Below, one piece after another: positions 15,461 through 23,563 of a DNA stretch of 35,614 nt. The number at the start of each line of letters is the position of its first letter. The first letter of the stretch is position 1. Source of the stretch: an uncultured bacterium (GTDB lineage Bacteria; Cyanobacteriota; Vampirovibrionia; Gastranaerophilales; Gastranaerophilaceae); contig CADCKD010000018.1 in the NCBI GenBank assembly GCA_902801985.1, positions 1 to 35,614 on the forward strand, written 5' to 3'. The notes beneath the pieces are model-generated. The model did no database searches. It worked only from the letters and a program-made list of their open reading frames with translations, and was not told the DNA's origin. Both the position numbers and the translations under genes were made by a program.

Positions 15461-16039
15461 TTAGTATTCTATCCCTTTTCGTGCTGCAATTCCTGTATCC
15501 CAGTAATGTTTTATCGGGTTAATTTCTGATACAAGGTGTGCAATTTCAATTATTTTGGGGTGCGCATTTCGTCCTGTTAAAACAATTTCCATTTCCTCAG
15601 GTTTATTTTTTAAGACATTTACGACTTCATCGACATCAAGAATGCCCAAATCTATTGCGATATTTGCTTCATCAAGAATTATCAATTGGTATTCGTGATT
15701 TTTTATTGCGTTTTTTGCAAGTTCCCAACCTTTTTTAATTTCTTTATAATCATCTTCGTTTTGATTATCAAAATATACAATACGGTCAAGTCCTGCTTGA
15801 ACAATATTTAGGTTAGATGATATTTTGGGTGAAAGTTCTCTGAATGAATTCAATTCTCCATAATCATCTCCGCCTTTAGTAAACATTATAATAAGGACTT
15901 TCCAATCGCGCCCAAGAGCTCTCATTGCAAGACCTAAAGATGCGGTAGTCTTACCTTTGCCGTTCCCTGTATAAACTTGGATATAGCCGTGTTGTGCCCA
16001 ATTGGGATTTATTAAATTTTTCTCTAAATTTTCTACCAT
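15461..16039 (-). CDS. cobO: Cob(I)yrinic acid a,c-diamide adenosyltransferase
   Basis: The CobA/CobO/BtuR enzyme adds the adenosyl group of ATP to reduced cobalt corrinoids, making adenosylcobalamin. The 192-residue protein has the P-loop GNGKGKTT (25-32), GLAMRALGRDWKV, the Walker B strand IILDEANIAID and LTGRNAHP near the C-terminus, all typical. It ends three bases after the convergent etfA stop. It starts opposite the cyclo-ligase gene, with only 29 bases between them. No ribosome binding site is seen before the ATG. No other corrinoid genes are nearby, consistent with salvage or a dispersed pathway. Confidence 0.93.
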   Translation of the reverse strand: MVENLEKNLINPNWAQHGYIQVYTGNGKGKTTASLGLAMRALGRDWKVLIIMFTKGGDDYGELNSFRELSPKISSNLNIVQAGLDRIVYFDNQNEDDYKEIKKGWELAKNAIKNHEYQLIILDEANIAIDLGILDVDEVVNVLKNKPEEMEIVLTGRNAHPKIIEIAHLVSEINPIKHYWDTGIAARKGIEY

Positions 16040-16068
16040 TTTTATTCAATTTATTATATATTAAAAAA
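16040..16068. promoter_or_regulatory. 29-base divergent promoter region, cobO / cyclo-ligase
   Basis: The only space between two opposite start codons. On the minus strand TATAAT (complement of 16053-16058) predicts a start about 7 bases before cobO. On the plus strand TATTAT (16052-16057) or TATATT (16057-16062) predict starts at 16064 or on the ATG at 16069. The -10 boxes overlap and neither gene has a Shine-Dalgarno sequence. The -35 regions would fall inside the opposite coding sequence and are weak. Confidence 0.35.
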
Positions 16069-16575
16069 ATGGATAATAAAACAGACTTACGATTATATGC
16101 AAAGAATATAAGAAAAAACTTGCCTCTTGAGATAATATCTAAAAAAGCGGTAGAATACTTGAGAGAGGATGATTTATATAAAAATTCTAAAAATATAATG
16201 TTATTTTATCCAACAAAAAATGAGATAAATTTACTTGAAATTTTGCAAGATGATAAAAATTTTTATCTCCCTCGTGTGAGAGGTAAGAAATTGGATGTAT
16301 GCCCGTACAAAATAGGGGACAAACTTGAAAAATCGGATTTTGGGATAATGGAGCCGGTGTGTTTGCCTGTGTCAAAGGAAGTTTTAGATTTGGTTATTGT
16401 TCCTGCATTGATGGCTGATTCGGCAAATTATAGACTTGGTTATGGCGGAGGATTTTATGATAGGTTTATATCACATGAAATGAAGACTCTGGTTGTCCTT
16501 CCAAAAGAGCTATATATAGACAATTTGCCGGTAGAAAATTTTGATAAAAAAGTCGATAAAGTAATTCTTATATAA
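16069..16575 (+). CDS. 5-formyltetrahydrofolate cyclo-ligase
   Basis: This enzyme (YgfA/MTHFS type) uses ATP to convert 5-formyl-THF to 5,10-methenyl-THF, returning stored folate to the one-carbon pool that also feeds Fmt. The 168-residue protein has an N-terminal Arg/Lys-rich helix (RLYAKNIRKN), FYLPRVRG in the middle, DLVIVPALMAD, and the diagnostic RLGYGGGFYDRF. The frame opens further upstream at 15994, but that part would lie inside cobO and is hydrophobic junk; the ATG at 16069 fits the family length. It has no ribosome binding site. A hairpin follows at 16581. Confidence 0.9.
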   Translation: MDNKTDLRLYAKNIRKNLPLEIISKKAVEYLREDDLYKNSKNIMLFYPTKNEINLLEILQDDKNFYLPRVRGKKLDVCPYKIGDKLEKSDFGIMEPVCLPVSKEVLDLVIVPALMADSANYRLGYGGGFYDRFISHEMKTLVVLPKELYIDNLPVENFDKKVDKVILI

Positions 16576-16580
16576 CGGAA

Positions 16581-16614
16581 ACAGGGCTTAAATTCGATTG
16601 AATTTAAGCCCTGT
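16581..16614. terminator. Bidirectional hairpin between convergent genes
   Basis: A perfect 15-bp stem, ACAGGGCTTAAATTC (16581-16595) with its complement (16600-16614), closes a 4-base loop. It lies between the convergent cyclo-ligase and the Met/Gln-rich gene. The tails on both sides are only weakly T-rich, so efficiency is uncertain. Confidence 0.65.
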
Positions 16615-16661
16615 TAATAGGGTTAGTTTATTTTAGGATAAAGTTAAGTTATAAACTTATT

Positions 16662-17189
16662 TTAAGCTTGCGCTGTATAATTTGGTTTCATATCTTTGAT
16701 GTCTTGATTTCTTGCATCTCTTGCGCTTTGCAGTTCTTGAGTTATTTCTTGATGCAAGGTTTCAAGTTGTTCTTTTTCATTCATCAACCTTGTTTCTTCT
16801 TCTTTCAAATTTCTTGTTTCTATTTGCGCAGCTCTATCACGCCCTTGAGTATATAATGAACGCATAATATAGTTGTTCATATATTGTTGCTGTTGAGCGT
16901 TTTGTTGAGCACCCATCTGTTGCATATACATTTGTTGCATCATTGGTGCATTTTGTTGCATATACTGCAATGAACTATTGTGTGCAAATGCTAAATAATT
17001 CATTGATCTGTTCATCATTGAACCCGGAGTATTTAACAAATCACCGATTGTTACTCCTCCATTCGCAACTAATGTTGAATACTGTTGCATCTCTTTAATC
17101 TTTTTCGTCAATTTTGCCATTTTGTACTCGACTTCATGTTTTTGGTGAATCAAGTCGTGCACCCTAGCAGTAAAAATTAAGAAACCCAT
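16662..17189 (-). CDS. Met/Gln-rich coiled-coil protein of unknown function
   Basis: I do not recognise this 175-residue protein. Residues about 10-40 (HDLIHQKHEVEYKMAKLTKK) and about 115-160 (EEETRLMNEKEQLETLHQE) are strongly charged with coiled-coil heptads. Between them lies a Met/Gln/Asn/Tyr-rich segment (about 72-107, with repeated MQQMYMQQM and QQQQYMN). No signal peptide or membrane helix is clear, although the first residues (MGFLIFTA) are hydrophobic. The two-helix layout around a flexible centre could suit an assembly, secretion-substrate or adaptor protein, but that is speculation. AGGTAGG lies upstream of the ATG. It stands alone between two hairpins. Confidence 0.7.
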   Translation of the reverse strand: MGFLIFTARVHDLIHQKHEVEYKMAKLTKKIKEMQQYSTLVANGGVTIGDLLNTPGSMMNRSMNYLAFAHNSSLQYMQQNAPMMQQMYMQQMGAQQNAQQQQYMNNYIMRSLYTQGRDRAAQIETRNLKEEETRLMNEKEQLETLHQEITQELQSARDARNQDIKDMKPNYTAQA

Positions 17190-17248
17190 AATTTACCTAC
17201 CTTTAACCTTTTAACTAACCTTAAATTTTTCTAACCTACATATATAAA

Positions 17249-17280
17249 AAAACATGCAATTCCCGAAAATTGCATGTTTT
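17249..17280 (-). terminator. Rho-independent terminator of clpP
   Basis: A perfect 13-bp stem (17249-17261 with 17268-17280; core ACATGCAATT) closes a 6-base loop. Read on the minus strand, downstream of the clpP stop, it is followed by a run of T, as expected for intrinsic termination. Confidence 0.8.
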
Positions 17281-17320
17281 GAAAAATATATTAAGTTTTG
17301 TTAAAAGAACTGTTAAATTA

Positions 17321-17935
17321 CTAAGCCTGAGTTTTTTCTACGACTTTGTCAATAAGCCCGTATTCTAAGGCTTCTTGAGCAGAAAGATAATGGTCTCTTT
17401 CGCAATCTTCTCTAACTTTATCAGGAGATTGTCCGGAGTTTTTAGCGATAATATCAATTAACATATCTTTCATTCGTCTTATTTCTTTTGCTTCAAGTTC
17501 AATATCTGTTGCTTGTCCCTTTGCTCCTCCAAGAGGTTGGTGAATCATAATACGCGAGCGAGGGAGTGACATTCTTTTTCCTTTCGCACCGGAGCAAAGC
17601 AAAAACGCTCCCATAGATGCAGCTTCGCCAAGGCATATTGTTGCAACATCAGCTTTAATAAGGTTCATGGTGTCATATATTGCCATACCTGCAGTTATAA
17701 CACCTCCGGGGCTATTTATATATAACATAATATCTTTTTCAGGGTTTTCACTATCTAATAATAATAGTTGCGCAACAATTGAATTTGCAACTTCATCATC
17801 AATTTCTGTGCCAAGGAAAATAATTCTTTCTCTTAAAAGTCTTGAAAAAATATCAAAAGAACGTTCTCCTCTTGATGATGCTTCAATAACTGTAGGAACA
17901 TACCCCATAATCTTCATATATGTTTCTTGATCCAT
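17321..17935 (-). CDS. clpP: ATP-dependent Clp protease proteolytic subunit
   Basis: ClpP forms the double-heptamer chamber that degrades proteins fed by ClpX, ClpA or ClpC. The 204-residue protein has the full triad: Ser107 (GEAASMGAF), His132 ([10 protein letters not shown]) and Asp181 ([19 protein letters not shown]), plus the oxyanion segment [24 protein letters not shown] precedes the ATG. It has its own promoter and terminator and so is a single-gene unit; no clpX is adjacent here. Confidence 0.96.
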   Translation of the reverse strand: MDQETYMKIMGYVPTVIEASSRGERSFDIFSRLLRERIIFLGTEIDDEVANSIVAQLLLLDSENPEKDIMLYINSPGGVITAGMAIYDTMNLIKADVATICLGEAASMGAFLLCSGAKGKRMSLPRSRIMIHQPLGGAKGQATDIELEAKEIRRMKDMLIDIIAKNSGQSPDKVREDCERDHYLSAQEALEYGLIDKVVEKTQA

Positions 17936-17956
17936 TTTTCTCTCCTTCTTGGTTGT

Positions 17957-17985
17957 ATTTTATAATAAATCTCTATTTTTTTCAA
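17957..17985 (-). promoter_or_regulatory. Promoter of clpP
   Basis: On the minus strand TTGAAA (complement of 17980-17985), 17 bases, then TAAAAT (complement of 17957-17962). Transcription would start near 17950, giving a short leader carrying AAGGAGAG. Confidence 0.6.
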
Positions 17986-18041
17986 GATATCAATAGCTGT
18001 GGATAATTTAGCAAAAGACTCTATGCTTTTTTGAAATTATA

Positions 18042-18050
18042 TGATATAAT
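18042..18050 (+). promoter_or_regulatory. Extended -10 promoter of the glucan phosphorylase gene
   Basis: TGA followed by TATAAT (18045-18050) forms an extended -10, predicting a start near 18057. The -35 at normal spacing is weak. The start site falls inside the inverted repeat at 18053-18073. Confidence 0.5.
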
Positions 18051-18052
18051 GT

Positions 18053-18073
18053 TTATGCATATCCTATGCATAA
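18053..18073. promoter_or_regulatory. Palindromic operator candidate at the glgP transcription start
   Basis: A perfect 9-bp inverted repeat, TTATGCATA (18053-18061) and TATGCATAA (18065-18073), separated by TCC. It lies directly behind the -10 and spans the predicted start, a place where a bound dimeric repressor would block transcription. It is short, AT-rich and lacks a T-tract, so a terminator is unlikely. Confidence 0.45.
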
Positions 18074-18121
18074 GAAAAATTTAGAGTATAAGTTAATAGT
18101 TTTAAAGAAGAGAGGTTAATT

Positions 18122-19816
18122 ATGTCATTACCAAATGTAGCGTATTTTTCTATGGAAATGGCGATAGACCAATCATTGAGTACATATTCAGGCGGTTTAG
18201 GCTTTTTGGCAGGTTCACATATGTTGTCTGCCGGATACCTGCAGATGCCGATGGTTGGTGTAACAATTTTGTGGTCATACGGTTACTATGATCAACGTAT
18301 AAATCATAATGGTGATGTTGAAGTTGCATATATAAGAAAATACTATGATTATTTGACTGATATCGGTGTTCAAACTGAAGTTGATATTTTCGGTGAACGT
18401 GTAAAAGTTAAAGCATACAAGGTTGAACCGGAATTATTCGGAACTTGTCCTGTATACTTGTTAACAACAGACATAGAAGGAAACAGTGATTGGGCTAAAA
18501 GTATTTCTCACCGTTTGTATGACGGCAATGAAAAAATAAGAATTGCTCAAGAAATTGTTCTTGGTATTGCTGGTGTCAGAATACTTCAGGCTGTTGGTTA
18601 TAATTTTGATGTTATTCATATGAACGAAGGTCATGCACTTCCTGCTGCTTTTGAACTTTTAAGACAATTTAACGGAGATTTGAATGAAGTAAAAAGACGT
18701 ACTGTATTTACAACTCACACTCCTGTTGCGGCGGGGAATGAAGTTCACTGGGTAGATACATTGTTAGAAGGCGGATTCTTTGCGGGGGCATCTCGTGAAA
18801 CGGCGGTAAATCTTGGAGGTGAAAACTTCTCTCTTACTGTTGCGGCTTTGAGAATGTCCAGAATTGCAAACGCTGTATCCCAATTGCACGGGCTTGTTGC
18901 TAATAAAATGTGGGAATGGGTTGATGGCAGATGTCCTATTCGTGCGATTACAAATGCCGTTAATCTTGAATACTGGCAGGATAAACGTGTAAAATCAGCA
19001 GAAAATGATTTGCAAAAATTACTTGATGTAAAACGTGAAATGAAAGCTGAACTTTTCAAATACGTTGCAAACGTTGCGGGTAAGAGATTTAATCCAGATG
19101 TATTAACAATCACTTGGGCAAGAAGATTTGCTGACTATAAACGTGCTTGGTTAATATTGATGGATAAAGAAAGAATTGAAAAACTTCTTAATGAAGATAA
19201 ACTTCAAATTATATTCGCAGGTAAATTCCATCCGGATGATGTTATGGGACGTGAAATGTTTAACAAATTATTACACCGTTCACATTCTCTCAAGAATGTT
19301 GTTGTTCTTCCGGGGTATGAATTACAATTATCAGGTATGTTAAAACGTGGTTCTGATGTGTGGTTAAATACTCCGCTAAGACCGTTTGAGGCTTCAGGTA
19401 CATCAGGTATGAGTGCGAATGCTAACGGTGCTGTTCACTTATCTATATTTGACGGATGGACAGTTGAAGGTACATTTAACGGAATTAACGGTTACTCTAT
19501 TGAGTATCCTGAAATTGATGATGAAATGTCTTGGGAAGAAAGACATTGGAAAGATCATAAATGTCTGATGAGCATCATTGAAGATCAAATTATTCCGACA
19601 TATTATGATAACAAAATGGAATGGGCAAGAATTATGCGTCAAGCTATCAGAACTTCTGAAGCATATTTCAACTCAGATCGTATGGTAATAGAGTATTATA
19701 ACAGATTGTATAAACCAATTGCTCATGACGGCGAATGCTCAGGAACAGAATCTCACGAAATTCAGGTGAAAGAAGCTCCTACATTCGATGCATGGACATT
19801 TGCAAATATAAAATAG
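18122..19816 (+). CDS. glgP: Short-type alpha-glucan phosphorylase homologue lacking the PLP lysine
   Basis: The 564-residue protein has the fold and most motifs of the short-type GT35 alpha-glucan phosphorylases, which release glucose-1-phosphate from glycogen or maltodextrins with pyridoxal phosphate. Seen in order: YFSMEMAID and YSGGLGFLAG, HMNEGHALPAAF, FTTHTPVAAGNE, the phosphate-contact segment ARRFADYKRA (Arg335, Lys340) and RPFEASGTSGMSANANG. In the family as I know it this last motif reads GTSGMKAxxNG, and the lysine forms the Schiff base with PLP. Here position 431 is serine (AGT, 19412-19414). The usual GDHLKSAS near the N-terminus is also changed, to GSHMLSAG. It may be inactive as a phosphorylase, bind PLP differently, or do another sugar-transfer job. 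GAGAGG precedes the ATG, and it is a single-gene unit. Confidence 0.8.
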   Translation: MSLPNVAYFSMEMAIDQSLSTYSGGLGFLAGSHMLSAGYLQMPMVGVTILWSYGYYDQRINHNGDVEVAYIRKYYDYLTDIGVQTEVDIFGERVKVKAYKVEPELFGTCPVYLLTTDIEGNSDWAKSISHRLYDGNEKIRIAQEIVLGIAGVRILQAVGYNFDVIHMNEGHALPAAFELLRQFNGDLNEVKRRTVFTTHTPVAAGNEVHWVDTLLEGGFFAGASRETAVNLGGENFSLTVAALRMSRIANAVSQLHGLVANKMWEWVDGRCPIRAITNAVNLEYWQDKRVKSAENDLQKLLDVKREMKAELFKYVANVAGKRFNPDVLTITWARRFADYKRAWLILMDKERIEKLLNEDKLQIIFAGKFHPDDVMGREMFNKLLHRSHSLKNVVVLPGYELQLSGMLKRGSDVWLNTPLRPFEASGTSGMSANANGAVHLSIFDGWTVEGTFNGINGYSIEYPEIDDEMSWEERHWKDHKCLMSIIEDQIIPTYYDNKMEWARIMRQAIRTSEAYFNSDRMVIEYYNRLYKPIAHDGECSGTESHEIQVKEAPTFDAWTFANIK

Positions 19817-19836
19817 AGATTAAATGCAATAAAAAG

Positions 19837-19862
19837 GAGGAACAATTTGTTCCTCTTTTTTT
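19837..19862. terminator. Bidirectional terminator between glgP and aroE
   Basis: GAGGAACAA (19837-19845), one central T, and TTGTTCCTC (19847-19855), followed by seven T on the plus strand and preceded by a run of A, which gives a T-run on the minus strand. It serves both convergent genes; the T-run overlaps the aroE stop codon at 19861. Confidence 0.8.
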
Positions 19863-21156
19863 ATATGTTTTCTAAAGCTGCAATTTTCATATCTTTGAAA
19901 TCAGGAGTTCTGCCAGTCCATATTTTTTGTGCTTCAACTGCCTGATAAACGAGCATATCCATACCTGTAACTGTTCTATAATGATATTTTTGTGCAAGTT
20001 TTATAAGAAGCGTCTTTTTAGGATTATAAATAACATCATAAACAAGCGCATGAGCCGGTAGTGTTCGTAATTCGTTTTCTTCAACCGGAGAATATCCGCC
20101 GCTAATACCTGCCATGCCGATAGGAGTGGCATTTACAAGTATATCTATATCAGATAAATCTCTAATTCTTTCTATCGGATATGAATTAAACTCAATTTGC
20201 GGATAAGTTTTGCGTAAATAATTTAATAATTCAATAGTATTTGATACGTTTCTTGTATAGAGTTTCATCCCTCTTACTCTACGCATTGCAAGGGATGCTA
20301 TTGCTGCCCTTGCAGCTCCGCCTGTACCAAGAATACCTGCAACTTTTCCGCATAAATCTATATCCTTTGGAATTGCTCTGTCAAAGCCTGCAACATCAGT
20401 ATTGTAACCTTTTAAAAATTTTGTTTGAGGGTCAATCATTACAGTATTTATGGCGTTAACAGTGTTTGCAGATGGATCGATTTCATCTAAAAACATTGTA
20501 ACAGGTAATTTAAGCGGTATAGTTACGTTAAAACCGCTGTAACCACTTGTTTTTAAATATTTAATTGTATCTACAAGTTTTTCCGGCGGGGTTTCAATAA
20601 GCTCGTATGTCGCTTTTATTCCTAAACTTTCAAAGCCTGCAAGATGTATATATTCAGATAATGAATGTCCTAAAGGACAGCCTATTAGTGCAAATTTATA
20701 CACATTTGGAGTTTGATGTTCTGTTGTGGATTGAACGTTACCCGTGTATGGCACTGCAGGCTCCGACGGTGTATAAGGCTGTGTAGTTTGAATTTTTTCA
20801 TTCATCCCGACGAATTGCGAACTATAACCTGCCTTTATCTCTTCATTTGGTTGATATGAAACAGATGATGAAGAGTAAGACTCTACGCTTGTTGATTGCG
20901 GTAATTGGTTTGAATTCATATTTGAATATGTGTTATTCCAATTTTGCGTTGTCGTTTCTTGTGTAATTTGTTGTGTTTGTACATTTTGTTCCGTTGCAGA
21001 ATAAGTGTTTATAGAATTTTGAGAGGACGAAAGTGCTTTAAATCCGCTTGAAGCGCTATTGCTACCGGAATTTGCGCAATTCCCCGTAACAACATTTGCC
21101 CCCTTTGCTGCCTTCATCGCTTTATATCGCTCATATAATTCTTTATTTATAGCCAT
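19861..21156 (-). CDS. aroE: Shikimate dehydrogenase with long disordered N-terminal extension
   Basis: AroE reduces 3-dehydroshikimate to shikimate with NADPH. Residues from about 152 to 431 are a complete enzyme: GCPLGHSLS (159-167), NVTIPLKLP with catalytic Lys216, GYNTDVAGF with catalytic Asp254, the NADP loop GTGGAARA (277-284), and NATPIGM. The first 150 residues are extra. After a short helix (MAINKELYERYKAMKAAKGA) they are rich in Ser, Thr, Asn, Gln and Tyr with few charged or hydrophobic residues, so probably disordered. Normal AroE is about 270-290 residues. The frame is continuous and AGAGG (complement of 21165-21169) stands 8 bases before the first ATG, so the extension is translated. 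No signal peptide is visible. The gene closes the dprA-topA-aroE run. Confidence 0.92.
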   Translation of the reverse strand: MAINKELYERYKAMKAAKGANVVTGNCANSGSNSASSGFKALSSSQNSINTYSATEQNVQTQQITQETTTQNWNNTYSNMNSNQLPQSTSVESYSSSSVSYQPNEEIKAGYSSQFVGMNEKIQTTQPYTPSEPAVPYTGNVQSTTEHQTPNVYKFALIGCPLGHSLSEYIHLAGFESLGIKATYELIETPPEKLVDTIKYLKTSGYSGFNVTIPLKLPVTMFLDEIDPSANTVNAINTVMIDPQTKFLKGYNTDVAGFDRAIPKDIDLCGKVAGILGTGGAARAAIASLAMRRVRGMKLYTRNVSNTIELLNYLRKTYPQIEFNSYPIERIRDLSDIDILVNATPIGMAGISGGYSPVEENELRTLPAHALVYDVIYNPKKTLLIKLAQKYHYRTVTGMDMLVYQAVEAQKIWTGRTPDFKDMKIAALENI

Positions 21157-21213
21157 TTCATTAACCTCTTATTTTTATCTTTGATAGATTAAGATTGTTG
21201 TTTAATTTGTGGG

Positions 21214-21240
21214 AGATTCTGAAACAAGTTCAGGCTGCCA
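21214..21240 (+). repeat. Dispersed intergenic repeat fragment, CTGAAACAAGTTCAG type
   Basis: AGATTCTGAAACAAGTTCAG followed by GCTGCCA lies in the topA-aroE gap. Its core CTGAAcAAgTTCAG-like inverted repeat matches a style of short intergenic repeat seen in many bacterial genomes. Only one copy is in this window, so its repeat status here is inferred. Confidence 0.45.
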
Positions 21241-21247
21241 TAAATAT

Positions 21248-23536
21248 TTACCCCTCTTTTTTATAGTGGCATTTGATATTTGAACAGGTTATTGTTTCTC
21301 CGCTTTTTAGTACTTTTTTAACAAGCAGTGAGCCGCATTCAGGACATTTTTCTCCTGTCGGTTCATTCCAAAGAACAAAATTGCATTGAGGATACTGGTC
21401 GCATCCGAAAAATACTGTTCCTCGTTTTGATTTGCGCTCCACAATTTCACCTTTGCCGCATTTTGGGCAGGTTACGCCGGTTGTTTTGCGGTATGGTTTT
21501 CTGTGACCGCAATCAGGAGAAGTGCATTCTAAGTATTTGCCGTATGGTCCTATTTTGAATTTCATATCAGAACCGCATTCAGGACATTTCTCCTCGCAAA
21601 TCTCTTCCTGTTTTTCGTTGTCAGGGTTTTCGTCAGATCCCTCCAACTCTTGCAATACATTTAGTGACATCGCTGTTTTACAATCAGGATATCCGCTGCA
21701 ACCTAAGAATTGGGAACCGCTTTTGCTTGTTCTTAGTACCATTGGTTTGCCGCAATTCGGACATTTTACATTTGTTGAAACAGTTATTTTATGTGCTGTT
21801 TGCATAACTTTGTTTACTTCTTCCATAAACGGAGCGTAAAAATCATTTAAAACCTTTATCCATTCAACCTTTTTATCTGCGATTTCATCGAGTTTGGCCT
21901 CCATTCCTGCGGTGAATTTATAATCCATAATGTCTGCAAATTCCGTAACGAGTTGTTTGGAAACTGCACGCCCAAGTAGTGTTGGGTGAAGTGCCTTGTT
22001 TATTTTTTCTACATATTTACGGGTTTGGATAACCGTAATAATAGTAGCATAAGTTGATGGACGTCCAATTCCGTATTCTTCCAATGCTTTTACAAGAGAT
22101 GCTTCGTTGTATCTTGGAGGCGGCTGGGTGAAGTGTTGTTTTGGTTCAATTTTTTTGCATGCAACTTTGTCCCCTTTTTCTAAATCAGGGATTTTTGCAT
22201 CCGCATCTTGTCCTTCTTCCTCTTCATCATCATTGTAAAGTGTCAAAAAGCCGTCAAACATAACTTTGCTTGTGCCTGCTTTTAGGGTATAATCGCCAGA
22301 TTCAATTTCAATTGATTTGTTTGCAATTTCGGCAGGAGCCATTTGAGAAGACATAAATTTTTCCCAAATGAGTTTATATAGTTTGTATTGATCGTTATCT
22401 AAATATTTTTTTATGCTCTCCGGTGTTCTTTCAGGGTATGAAGGACGAATTGCTTCGTGTGCGTCTTGAACGTTTTGTTTCCCTTTTGCATAAACATTTG
22501 CTTCTTTTGGATAGTATTCTTCTCCATAATTTTGCAAAATATAATCGTGTGCCATGTTTTGTGCATCATCAGAAACACGGACTGAGTCTGTTCTCATATA
22601 GGTAATCAAACCGACAGGAGCGCCGTCAATTTCTATACCTTCATAAAGCTTTTGAGCTACCTGCATTGTTTTTGAAACGCCGAAACCGAGTTTAGAACTT
22701 GCTGCACGCTGCATTGTTGAAGTTATAAAAGGTGCTGTCGGTTTACGTTTTATTGTTTTTTTAGTAACTTTAGAAACGGAATATTCAGTTGTCGGATTAG
22801 ATAAGTAGTCGACAATTTTTTGTGCTTCTTCTTGATTTTTAATTGTTTTTTCTAATGATTTCCCTTTAATTTTTGCAAGCTCTGCTTCAAATTGTTTGCC
22901 TTCTTTATCTAAAAGTGCATGAATTGACCAATATTCTTGCGGTTTAAAAGCTTCAATTTCTTCTTCTCTTTCGCAGATCATGCGTAGTGCAACCGATTGA
23001 ACACGTCCTGCTGAGAGTTTTCTGTTCCCCATTTCTTTCCATAGAACAGGTGAAAGCTTGTAACCTACAAGTTTATCAAGAATTTGACGGGTTTGTTGTG
23101 CTTTTACCATATCCATATCAATATCTCGAGGATTTTCAACAGAATATTTTACGGCTTTTGGTGTAATTTCGTTGAATACAATTCTGCGAATTTTTTCATC
23201 CGGAACTTTTAATATTTGGCGCACATGCCAAGCTATTGCTTCTCCTTCGCGATCGGGGTCGGATGCAAGATAGATAGTGTCGGATTTTTTTGCTAAATCA
23301 TTTAACTTTCTGACTACTTGTTGTTTCCCCGGTATTATTTCAAATTTTGGTTCAAAGTTGTTGTTAACATCAAATCCGAGATTTTCTGTTGCAGCATCTT
23401 TAGTCGGAAGATTTCTAACGTGTCCGAAACTTGCTTCTATTTGGTATGAATCTCCCAAGATTTTTTTTATGGTTTTTGATTTTGCCGGAGATTCGACTAT
23501 TACTAATGCTTTTTCTTTCTTTGCAGCTTGTGCCAT
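21248..23536 (-). CDS. topA: DNA topoisomerase I
   Basis: TopA relaxes negative supercoils by single-strand passage. The 762-residue protein has the Toprim metal residues (Glu15 in IVESPAKSKTI; SDPDREGE at 92-99), the active-site Tyr313 (GLITYMRTDSVR), SAGRVQSVALR and GIGRPSTYATI. The C-terminus carries four Cys4 zinc-ribbon units (starting CPNCGKPM, CPECGSDM, CPKCGKGE, CPECGSLL), which hold single-stranded DNA. AGAAGGAT precedes the start. It follows dprA by 27 bases, a widespread gene pair. Confidence 0.96.
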   Translation of the reverse strand: MAQAAKKEKALVIVESPAKSKTIKKILGDSYQIEASFGHVRNLPTKDAATENLGFDVNNNFEPKFEIIPGKQQVVRKLNDLAKKSDTIYLASDPDREGEAIAWHVRQILKVPDEKIRRIVFNEITPKAVKYSVENPRDIDMDMVKAQQTRQILDKLVGYKLSPVLWKEMGNRKLSAGRVQSVALRMICEREEEIEAFKPQEYWSIHALLDKEGKQFEAELAKIKGKSLEKTIKNQEEAQKIVDYLSNPTTEYSVSKVTKKTIKRKPTAPFITSTMQRAASSKLGFGVSKTMQVAQKLYEGIEIDGAPVGLITYMRTDSVRVSDDAQNMAHDYILQNYGEEYYPKEANVYAKGKQNVQDAHEAIRPSYPERTPESIKKYLDNDQYKLYKLIWEKFMSSQMAPAEIANKSIEIESGDYTLKAGTSKVMFDGFLTLYNDDEEEEGQDADAKIPDLEKGDKVACKKIEPKQHFTQPPPRYNEASLVKALEEYGIGRPSTYATIITVIQTRKYVEKINKALHPTLLGRAVSKQLVTEFADIMDYKFTAGMEAKLDEIADKKVEWIKVLNDFYAPFMEEVNKVMQTAHKITVSTNVKCPNCGKPMVLRTSKSGSQFLGCSGYPDCKTAMSLNVLQELEGSDENPDNEKQEEICEEKCPECGSDMKFKIGPYGKYLECTSPDCGHRKPYRKTTGVTCPKCGKGEIVERKSKRGTVFFGCDQYPQCNFVLWNEPTGEKCPECGSLLVKKVLKSGETITCSNIKCHYKKEG

Positions 23537-23563
23537 CTTATCCTTCTTATTATACGAAACTAT

